From JAKAGZ01 sp963748105 (GTDB lineage: Bacteria; Bacteroidota; Ignavibacteria; Ignavibacteriales; Ignavibacteriaceae), in the NCBI GenBank assembly GCA_963748105.1, contig CAVVHP010000016.1, positions 62,001 through 126,000 of the forward strand: DNA of 64,000 nt. Reading direction: 5' to 3'. Under the pieces are notes generated by a model, which was not told the origin of the DNA, searched no databases, and saw only the letters and a list, made by a program, of their open reading frames with translations. Below, piece by piece: positions 8,591 through 15,548 of this stretch. The stretch's first letter is position 1, and each line of letters opens with the position of its first letter. The position numbers were made by a program, and so were the translations under genes.

Positions 8591-9767
8591 CTACTCTTTC
8601 TCTTTTGGGCTCAGGAGCATCTGGAATATTTAATGCGTTATAGCTTGTAGGGAATTTTGATTTAAGGAAGTATCCACCTTTTTGTCCCCACGTTCCGAGT
8701 AGAGCAGAAAGTATTGCCATTGATCTTGCACGCTGAACATCATTACCATACCAGGCAACGTGTCTACCGGGATGAACAACAACAGCAGGTTTTGCTTTCA
8801 TCATTGCTCTTGCAGTTTGTCTGATTTTTTCAGCTGGTATTTCAGTTATCTTTTCTGCCCATTCCGGAGTAAAATCTTTTACGTGATTTTTTAGTTCAGT
8901 AAATCCGGTTGTGGAATTACGAACAAAATTAACGTCGTATCCTTTTTCTTTAATAATTTCGTGTATCCAGGCAAGAACCAAAGCTGTATCTGTTCCCGGT
9001 TTTATCGGAAGCCACCATTTAGCTTTGCTGGCGGCTGTTGAAAAACGTGGATCGACAGCAATTAGTTCTGCACCTTTGGCAAGCCCGTTTGTAAAATCAA
9101 CTATTTGTCCGGTGTGAATATTTTCTCCAAGTGCGCTTCCTATAAGCACAATTACATTTGCATTAGACAGATCAATTCTTTCAGGTGATCCTAATGCTTC
9201 TCCATAGGTTAATTCATAACCAACGTCCCTCGATCCACGGCATTGTGCAAAAGATGGAGCCGCGTTATTTGGAGATCCCCAGAATTTGTACATATCATTG
9301 ATAAAAGCAGCAGATGCTCCGTGAGAGAAGAGTGCATTGGCTTCAATTCCGTATTTTTTTGAAACAGCAAGTAGTTTTTCTGCTGTATAATCAAGAGCTT
9401 CATCCCAGCTAACTTCTTTCCATTTACCGCTTCCTCGTTCACCAACTCTTATCATTGGATTTTTAATGCGATCCTTTTCATAGACAAGGGCAACGCCTGC
9501 ATTTCCTCTAGCACAAATTTTCCCACGGTTATTTGGATGAAGTGGGTTACCTTCTATATTAGTTAATTTTCCATCTTCAACTGTTGCAATAATTCCACAC
9601 CGCCAGAAACATTGTTCACAGACGCTTGCAATTCTTTCAACTTTTTTGGGTTTAATTCTTTCTGCAGCTTTTGTTTTTGATGTACCGGCTGATAATCCAA
9701 CAGCTACACCGGTGCTAACTGCACCACTGAGTTTCAGGAAAGATCGCCGGGAGATTTTCTTTTCCAA
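8550..9767 (-). CDS. Molybdopterin oxidoreductase catalytic subunit (polysulfide/thiosulfate-reductase-like), N-terminal piece with Tat signal
   Basis: Starts at a TTG codon 6 bases after a strong GGAGG site. The N-terminus is a twin-arginine signal (ISRRSFLKLSG), so the enzyme is exported folded. A [4Fe-4S] motif C50-x2-C53-x3-C57 with C85 follows, then the Mo-bis-MGD domains. The stretch SFAQCRGSRDVGY places Cys176 where PsrA/PhsA-type enzymes have the Cys ligand to Mo. Neighbouring PsrB- and PhsC-type subunits, YeeE transporters and a rhodanese-fold protein favour a sulfur oxyanion or polysulfide substrate over formate or nitrate, but specificity is inference. The frame breaks at a TGA at 8550; the downstream sequence excludes selenocysteine readthrough because coding resumes in another frame. 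Confidence 0.85.
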   Translation of the reverse strand: MEKKISRRSFLKLSGAVSTGVAVGLSAGTSKTKAAERIKPKKVERIASVCEQCFWRCGIIATVEDGKLTNIEGNPLHPNNRGKICARGNAGVALVYEKDRIKNPMIRVGERGSGKWKEVSWDEALDYTAEKLLAVSKKYGIEANALFSHGASAAFINDMYKFWGSPNNAAPSFAQCRGSRDVGYELTYGEALGSPERIDLSNANVIVLIGSALGENIHTGQIVDFTNGLAKGAELIAVDPRFSTAASKAKWWLPIKPGTDTALVLAWIHEIIKEKGYDVNFVRNSTTGFTELKNHVKDFTPEWAEKITEIPAEKIRQTARAMMKAKPAVVVHPGRHVAWYGNDVQRARSMAILSALLGTWGQKGGYFLKSKFPTSYNALNIPDAPEPKRERVDGAGYRFPFASPA

Positions 9768-10346
9768 GAGTTACCTCCAAAATTAGGAATAATTTTATCT
9801 CAGTAATTGTTTTGCGATAAGGCTGTTTGGTTTACTATAAATAGCCTATAAATAACCTGGTGCCGATTATTCCATTCTCAGAATTTTCCTTTATGTGACA
9901 TTATGAATGTCATTAATACCGGAATAGTTATTATCGCAATGTTTGAAAGTTAAACAAGGAAGGATGTGTGATTTGTTGTAATTAAGGTTTCTTAAATCTT
10001 TTTTAGATGATAGCTTATGTGTTGTGTTCTTGCTTAATTTACTTATCGACTCAGCTTTTACATACTTATTGCTGTTAAAGATTAAATCAATATTCCAATC
10101 TGCTAATATTTTGTTAGGAAATAAATTCACTCCCAATTCTCTCAAATATGCCACATCTCTTCACTGTTAGTCATTCATCAATTTCAATTATGATATTTAT
10201 AGCTATCAATTTCTTTGCCATTCATAAATATAGTATAGGAATAAAAAAATGAAGAATTAATTTTTCATATTTGCCAGCGTTAAGAAATAATATTAAAATT
10301 TTCCTTTGAACGAGAAGAAAAAGTACACGAGTTTAAAAATAAAATT
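9768..10346. other. 579-base gap between mobA end and molybdoenzyme start; no supported gene
   Basis: The region upstream of the molybdoenzyme start should hold its promoter. One open frame of 87 codons exists on the minus strand (9891-10154), but it has no clear ribosome-binding site, no recognisable motif and no hydrophobic or domain pattern, so I do not call it. I see no tRNA, no clear terminator after mobA and no convincing riboswitch-like conserved core. The sequence is strongly AT-rich. Confidence 0.5.
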
Positions 10347-10985
10347 CTAAGTAGTGAGAAGGGAAGAAAGCTTTTCTTTAACAAAATTAAAATCATTTTG
10401 TCTATTCATGTTGAAATAAGTATCAGTTTTGTAAAAAGGAAGTGTTTCAGTGTTGATAATTTCTGCACCAACAGTATTTACTAATGAAAGTACTTTGCAT
10501 CCTCTTTTGCTTTGCGCTTTGTTTCTTTCATTTTCTGTTTTTTCTAATTTAAGAATCTCTTCAACTGAGACAAAAATGTCCCGATAATAAACTCCAACAA
10601 GTTGTTGAATAAATCCATCTGCTTTTGCAATTGTAATAAATTTGTCTGTCTTAAATTCAATAAGATATTTAATCATTTGTTCTGTCATTAAAGGGACATC
10701 GCAGGATATAATAAAATTTATTCTGGTTGTTGAATTAAGTAAACCTGAATGAATCCCTGCTAATGGGCCATATCCTTTATAGACATCTTCATAAATCTTT
10801 AACCCCAGGAATTTATAATCATTAAGATCATTAGTAATTAAAATTACTTCAGAAAAAATATTCTGCATTAAATCACGAACACGCTCAATGATAGTTTTAC
10901 CATTAATTACTAATAAAGATTTATTAACACCCATCCTTGAGCTTTTGCCACCGGAAAGAATGATTCCTGTTATATTGGAATACAA
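10347..10985 (-). CDS. mobA: Molybdenum cofactor guanylyltransferase MobA
   Basis: Transfers GMP from GTP to Mo-molybdopterin to form the MGD cofactor needed by DMSO-reductase-family enzymes such as the one encoded just downstream. The nucleotidyltransferase signature SGGKSSRMG is at residues 11-19, GPLAGIHSGL at 73-82 and the metal-binding CDVPL at 95-99. At 212 residues it is of normal length. Its start overlaps the end of moeA by 16 bases, so it is the last gene of the Mo-cofactor operon. Confidence 0.92.
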   Translation of the reverse strand: MYSNITGIILSGGKSSRMGVNKSLLVINGKTIIERVRDLMQNIFSEVILITNDLNDYKFLGLKIYEDVYKGYGPLAGIHSGLLNSTTRINFIISCDVPLMTEQMIKYLIEFKTDKFITIAKADGFIQQLVGVYYRDIFVSVEEILKLEKTENERNKAQSKRGCKVLSLVNTVGAEIINTETLPFYKTDTYFNMNRQNDFNFVKEKLSSLLTT

Positions 10986-12178
10986 AATACTTTTTCTCCT
11001 GTTTTTAATTCTCTCTTTTCTTCTTCAAAAATAATAAGGCAATTTGCTTTTCCCATTTCCGCCAGATTACCGGAAGATTGCAACCCAACACGTTTCACAA
11101 AAATATTCCCATCATTAGATTTAGAAAACATACCTCGCATAAAATGTTTTTTGCCATCTTTCTTTTTAATGTCTTCTGTTAATTCGGCTATGAATAAATC
11201 ATCTTTCCCAATACTAAATAATTTTAGAATATTATTTTTAATAAAGATTAAAAAATTAACTATGGAGGAGACAGGGTTGCCGGGAAGACTAAATAGAAAT
11301 TTAATTGTAGAGCCATTGTTGTACGTTCCAAAAATAATTGGTTTCCCGGGTTTAATATTCGCTTTCCAAAAATTTATCTTTATACCGAGTTCTTCCATTA
11401 TTGATTTAACGTAATCGTATTTACCTACAGAAACTCCGCCTGTTGTTACCAGTATATCATTCTCACTATTTAAGAACGATGTAATTTTTGTCCTGATCTC
11501 GTCTTCCTGATCTTTTACTATTCCAAGATTAATACCCGTTTGATTCATCTCATTTATTGCTGACAAAAGCGCGTAGAGATTTGAGCTTCTGATTTTATCT
11601 TCTGCAAGTCTGGTATTTATATCGACTAATTCATCACCTGTTGCAAGAACTGCTATTTTTAATCTCTTGTATACTTTTAAAGTTGATTTACCGCACGAAG
11701 CTGCAACTGCTAAATGCCTTGGCTTAATAATTATATTTCCTGAAAGTGCCATCTTATCTTTTAACAAGTCATTACCTTTTAGCCTCACATTTATACCCTT
11801 TCTAAAAGTCGCATTTTTTTTCAGGATAATTGAATCCCTATCAATAATAACATCTTCAATTGGGATAACTGTATCTGCACCTCCAGGAATTTTCCCACCA
11901 GTCATTATACTAACTGTTAAGCCTTCGTCTATATTATATTCCTTAAAATTACCTGCACTGATTTCACCGATAATTTTCCATTTTGTGATACCAGGATTAA
12001 ATTTTATAGCGAACCCATCCATTGCGGAATTCGTAAAAGGGGGGAGGTCAATGTCGGAAAAAATATCTTCCGCCAGTATTCTGCTTGTAGAATCAAGCAG
12101 ACCAACTTCTTCAATTTGTAATTTATAATTAGATAATTCTCTGAAAATTATTTCATTCGCTTCATTATAACTTGTCAT
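10970..12178 (-). CDS. moeA: Molybdopterin molybdenumtransferase MoeA
   Basis: Inserts molybdate into adenylated molybdopterin. The 402-residue protein shows the full MoeA layout: NSAMDGFAI near the N-terminus, the GGKIPGGADTV motif, the MoCF domain motif TTGGVSVGKYDYV, LPGNPVSS and a C-terminal beta-barrel domain. It overlaps the MOSC gene by 14 bases and mobA by 16 bases. Usually MogA or MoaB adenylates molybdopterin first; none is seen in the window. Confidence 0.92.
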   Translation of the reverse strand: MTSYNEANEIIFRELSNYKLQIEEVGLLDSTSRILAEDIFSDIDLPPFTNSAMDGFAIKFNPGITKWKIIGEISAGNFKEYNIDEGLTVSIMTGGKIPGGADTVIPIEDVIIDRDSIILKKNATFRKGINVRLKGNDLLKDKMALSGNIIIKPRHLAVAASCGKSTLKVYKRLKIAVLATGDELVDINTRLAEDKIRSSNLYALLSAINEMNQTGINLGIVKDQEDEIRTKITSFLNSENDILVTTGGVSVGKYDYVKSIMEELGIKINFWKANIKPGKPIIFGTYNNGSTIKFLFSLPGNPVSSIVNFLIFIKNNILKLFSIGKDDLFIAELTEDIKKKDGKKHFMRGMFSKSNDGNIFVKRVGLQSSGNLAEMGKANCLIIFEEEKRELKTGEKVFCIPI

Positions 12179-12689
12179 TTGAATTCAGTGTCTCTTTGCT
12201 ATAAACAATTATATCATCATCGGGTTTTATACTGCCGGATTTTATTACCTTTGCAAATATTCCTTCACTAGGCATAACACAATCACCTATCTTTACAAAG
12301 ATTGCACACTTGCTGTGACATTCTTTCCCGATTTGTGTTATCTCCAGAAGAGCTTCATCTCCAATTTTTATTTTTGTACCGATTTCAATTTGGGGAAGTG
12401 TTAAAAATTCAGTTGTAATGTTTTCAGCAAACGCACCCGGCCTTAATTTAGGTATACCTGCTTCTCTCATTTTGTTAATACTCTCAATTGCCAAAAAACT
12501 AACCTGGCGGTGCCAGTTACCCGCGTGTACATCACCTTCAATGCCATAATTTTCTATAAGATTAGCCGTATCAATATTTGTTTTCGGGATTCCCTTTTTT
12601 TTGCTTATAGAAATGGCCAGCACTTTTCCAATTATTCCCTTTTTGTCTTCAACAATTACTTCTTCATTATCAACCATACTTGTATACAT
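12165..12689 (-). CDS. MOSC-domain protein of the molybdenum cofactor operon
   Basis: 174 residues forming one MOSC domain. Key family motifs are EGDVHAGNWHRQVS at 51-64, the PGAFAENITTE segment near 84-94 and the cysteine-bearing GKECHSKCAIF (121-131). MOSC domains are related to the C-terminal part of Moco sulfurase and bind molybdopterin; stand-alone versions like this one occur in moa operons and their exact role is unsettled. An AAGGA site 8 bases before the first ATG supports this start. It begins 4 bases after moaC and overlaps moeA. Confidence 0.88.
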   Translation of the reverse strand: MYTSMVDNEEVIVEDKKGIIGKVLAISISKKKGIPKTNIDTANLIENYGIEGDVHAGNWHRQVSFLAIESINKMREAGIPKLRPGAFAENITTEFLTLPQIEIGTKIKIGDEALLEITQIGKECHSKCAIFVKIGDCVMPSEGIFAKVIKSGSIKPDDDIIVYSKETLNSNDKL

Positions 12690-12693
12690 GAAA

Positions 12694-13170
12694 TCATTCC
12701 TTCATTTTATAAGTGCCGCTTTTACCGCCGGTTTTTGTTAGAAGTTTTATATGGCTTATAGTTATTGATTTATCAACTGCTTTGCACATATCATATACAG
12801 TCAATGCAGCAACTGAAACTGCAGTTAAAGCTTCCATTTCAATTCCAGTCTGTGATACAGTTTTAGCAAAAGATTCAATTTCTACAGAATTATTTTTTGA
12901 ATTTAATCTTAATTCAACATCAACTTTGGAAATTAAAATATTATGACAGAGCGGAATAAGTTCTGAAGTTTTTTTTGCTGCTTGTATTCCTGCAAATTTA
13001 GCAATTGATAAGACATCGCCTTTTTCTATGTCATTCTTTTTTATTTTAGTAAAAAGGCTTTTTGAAACCAGAACCTTTGCGAAAGCAGTTGCTGTTCTTA
13101 CAGTTTCATTTTTCGCAGAGATATCAACCATGTTTGCTTTACCGTTTTTATCTGTGTGAGATAATTCCAT
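12694..13170 (-). CDS. moaC: Cyclic pyranopterin monophosphate synthase MoaC
   Basis: Works with MoaA in the first step of molybdenum cofactor synthesis, converting 3',8-cyclo-7,8-dihydro-GTP to cyclic pyranopterin monophosphate. The 158-residue sequence has the MoaC hallmarks AAKKTSELIPLCHN and GIEMEALTAVSVAALTVYDM with conserved Lys and Asp residues. Normal family length is about 160. Start codon directly follows the moaA stop (adjacent genes, no gap). Confidence 0.95.
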   Translation of the reverse strand: MELSHTDKNGKANMVDISAKNETVRTATAFAKVLVSKSLFTKIKKNDIEKGDVLSIAKFAGIQAAKKTSELIPLCHNILISKVDVELRLNSKNNSVEIESFAKTVSQTGIEMEALTAVSVAALTVYDMCKAVDKSITISHIKLLTKTGGKSGTYKMKE

Positions 13171-14175
13171 TTAACCACCGATACTTAACATATTATTTTT
13201 TTCTAACTGCATAAGTTCGTCAACACCGGGATGCTTTAGTGCTTTACCGAATAATGATTTTTCAATTATTTCCCCAATTTCTTCATCAGTTAAATTGTCA
13301 GATGATATAAGTTGTTTTAAATTAATGTCCTCCTTGCCAGTTGAGAAAAGACATAATTTCATCTTCCCGTCTGCAGTTATTCTCAGTCTGTTACAATTAT
13401 CACAAAAATGATCTGAAATTGAACTGATGAAACTTATTGTGCCGTTAGTACCTTTTATTCTGAAATCCTTTGCAACACTATTCTGATCTTTAACAATTTC
13501 TTCGAGCTTAAAATTTTCTTTAACTTTTTTAAACATCTCCGCATAGCTTACCAGTCCGTATTTTTCCCAGGAATTATTTCCGAAAGGCATAAATTCAATC
13601 AGCCTTACATTTAATTCATTATCAATTGCAAATTTTACAAAATCAGTTATCTCACTATCGTTAATGTTCTTTATAATTACAACATTGACTTTTAATGAAG
13701 AGAAAGCAAGGCTCTTTGCAGTTTTAATAGCACTTACAACGCTGTCAATATCATCGCGGGTTGTTATGAATTTGAATTTTTCAACATCTAGAGTATCCAG
13801 GCTTATATTAAGTTTATCAATTCCCAGTTCTTTTAATCTAGATAAGTTTCCATTTAAAAGAGTGCCGTTAGTTGTCAGACCTACTTCAAAGTTATATGTT
13901 TTTTTTAACTCATTAACCTCTTCTAAAAGTTCAAAAATGTCATTACGGACTAAAGGTTCACCGCCTGTAAACCGTATTTTCCTGAAACCAAATTTCTTAA
14001 CGAAGACATTTATTAGTCTTATAATTTCATTGTTTGATAAGAATAAACCTTTAGGTAATAAAGTTTTACTTCTATTTGCAGGATTACAATATAGGCAGTT
14101 TAAATTACATTTATCAGTCAGTGAAATTCTGAGATAGTCGTGAACTCTATTATAATTGTCTACAAGTTCTTTCAT
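13171..14175 (-). CDS. moaA: GTP 3',8-cyclase MoaA
   Basis: Radical-SAM enzyme that rearranges GTP in molybdopterin synthesis. The N-terminal SAM cluster motif is C23-x3-C27-x2-C30 (CNLNCLYC); the second [4Fe-4S] cluster that holds GTP uses C258, C261 and C275 (FCDNCNRLR and LCLFS). The protein ends in Gly-Gly, the conserved essential tail of MoaA. 334 residues, as expected. First gene of the moaA-moaC-MOSC-moeA-mobA run. moaD, moaE and a mogA/moaB gene are not in the window. Confidence 0.96.
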   Translation of the reverse strand: MKELVDNYNRVHDYLRISLTDKCNLNCLYCNPANRSKTLLPKGLFLSNNEIIRLINVFVKKFGFRKIRFTGGEPLVRNDIFELLEEVNELKKTYNFEVGLTTNGTLLNGNLSRLKELGIDKLNISLDTLDVEKFKFITTRDDIDSVVSAIKTAKSLAFSSLKVNVVIIKNINDSEITDFVKFAIDNELNVRLIEFMPFGNNSWEKYGLVSYAEMFKKVKENFKLEEIVKDQNSVAKDFRIKGTNGTISFISSISDHFCDNCNRLRITADGKMKLCLFSTGKEDINLKQLISSDNLTDEEIGEIIEKSLFGKALKHPGVDELMQLEKNNMLSIGG

Positions 14176-14203
14176 TTATTATGTCTCTTAAATTCAGAAA
14201 TGC

Positions 14204-14518
14204 TTAATTTTCTTTATCCAGTATATCATCGATCCAGCTTAATGCCGCCATCATTGAAGGGAGACCTATAGTAGGCAGAGCAAGCATTACTGCATGTCTC
14301 ATTTCTTCTTTTGTAACTCCGGCTTTTAAAGCTTTTCTCGCGTGAGAATGAACAGCACCTTCAAGTCTTGCACCTGAAGAAATGGCAAGTTTAATCAGAG
14401 CACGTGTTTTGTCATCAAGTGGTCCAGCTTTATGAACTGCGGTACCCAGAGCTTCATAAGCGTTTGCTACTTCAGGGAAATCTTCAGTGAATTTTTGGAA
14501 TCTTTTTGGAATTGCCAT
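14204..14518 (-). CDS. Carboxymuconolactone decarboxylase (AhpD-like) family protein without cysteines
   Basis: A 104-residue all-helical CMD-fold protein. The family segment around the usual active site reads GARLEGAVHSHARKAL; the His-x-His-Ala-Arg part is kept, but the CxxC of AhpD-type peroxidase partners is absent and the protein has no Cys at all. It therefore should not act as a thiol disulfide reductase. The biochemical role of this subgroup is unknown. It sits between the cytochrome bc locus and moaA on the same strand. Confidence 0.8.
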   Translation of the reverse strand: MAIPKRFQKFTEDFPEVANAYEALGTAVHKAGPLDDKTRALIKLAISSGARLEGAVHSHARKALKAGVTKEEMRHAVMLALPTIGLPSMMAALSWIDDILDKEN

Positions 14519-14674
14519 TTTAATATTCCTATTAAATGATTAAAGTTGATATTTAAAAATATCAATTATTTTGCCAGAAAATAGTTTTTGTTTTTCCATA
14601 GAAGAGAATAAAAAAGGAATTATTTTTCTCTGTAAAAAGAAAACCTCTATTATTTACTCCTATTAAATGAGAAA

Positions 14675-15382
14675 TTACTTCCATTTCGGTCTAATACATT
14701 TTGTACTTAATTGTGGTACTTTGCCTGTTCTTATATAATCTTTCATAGGAATAGATTCGGGTTGATGACATGTTAAACAGGCTCCCGCGGTCAATATTTT
14801 TTTCTGCTCTTCAACTGAAAAAGGTCTTACGTTATTTCTTGTTGCAAAATTTTTTATTCGTGTTTGTAAAAATCCAATCCACGCATCATCTGGCAAACTA
14901 TCATTACTGTTTAATTTATACTCAGGTGTGAACTCCCATTTACCGTTTTTCGTAAATTTTAGTTCTCCTCTACCATAACCAAGTGCAAGGGGATTGTTAT
15001 GGCAGGATTTACAACTCCGTGATTCTTTCCTGATTGTATGAGGGAATGCCGGGGCGAAAAGTCTTTTAAAAGATTTCTTATCTCCATCCGTTATATTTAT
15101 TATCATTCCGGGCACGAAATTATCAATTATTTCTTTTGTTGTTCCATTTTTATCTTTTACTTCTTTTATACCGAGAGTGGGTTCATCCGCCTTAAAATCT
15201 GAGGCAGTTTCATTCCACGATCCCTTAACATCTTTATGATCCAGCAGATCATAAGATTCCTCGTCTGGCTGATAATCTGTGTGACAGGTAATGCATTGAG
15301 GCGCCCAGCCAGTATGACAGCTGTTACAGCTAAGTCTGCTGTGCGCTTTGCCTTCGGTACAGACAAATTTCGGAGGCTTCAT
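14675..15382 (-). CDS. C-terminal piece of the cytochrome b/multihaem cytochrome c fusion (four c-haem sites)
   Basis: 235 residues with four haem c motifs: CNSCH (19-23), CITCH (30-34), CKSCH (124-128) and CLTCH (202-206). There is no signal peptide and no ribosome-binding site at the apparent ATG. The sequence upstream in other frames reads as coherent protein back to the cytochrome b gene at 15549. It is therefore the C-terminal part of one long protein rather than a separate cytochrome. Alone it would remain cytoplasmic and could not receive haem. Confidence 0.75.
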   Translation of the reverse strand: MKPPKFVCTEGKAHSRLSCNSCHTGWAPQCITCHTDYQPDEESYDLLDHKDVKGSWNETASDFKADEPTLGIKEVKDKNGTTKEIIDNFVPGMIINITDGDKKSFKRLFAPAFPHTIRKESRSCKSCHNNPLALGYGRGELKFTKNGKWEFTPEYKLNSNDSLPDDAWIGFLQTRIKNFATRNNVRPFSVEEQKKILTAGACLTCHQPESIPMKDYIRTGKVPQLSTKCIRPKWK

Positions 15383-15548
15383 AATTAAATCCTGAGCCGG
15401 TGTTTTTAGTTAATAGATGGGCCCGGTTTGTAGAATCCATATAGGTATTTGTTAAGACATATTTTCTTTTTTTGTTAACAAAAATTTTCTGTCTTTTTCC
15501 GGATAATTTCTTAGAGTAATTATTTTCTGAGATTCAGAATCTATACTA
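15383..15548 (-). pseudogene. Frame-broken linker coding region of the cytochrome b/c fusion
   Basis: Right after the stop at 15549 another frame reads DSESQKIITLRNYPEKDRKF. At the A7 run (T7 at 15467-15473 on the plus strand) the frame changes and continues KYVLTNTYMDSTNRAHLLTK. A last change near 15387-15389 (A3 on the plus strand) leads into KPPKFVCTEGKAH of the downstream piece. Adding one A at the A7 run and removing one at the A3 run, plus one base near 15563-15569, yields a single uninterrupted reading frame. Codon use and residue composition are like the flanking pieces, so I regard this as genuine coding sequence. Confidence 0.65.

Noticed and set aside
9891..10154. 87-codon minus-strand open frame between mobA and the molybdoenzyme
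   Set aside because: No ribosome-binding site, recognisable motif or domain pattern; sits where the promoter region is expected.
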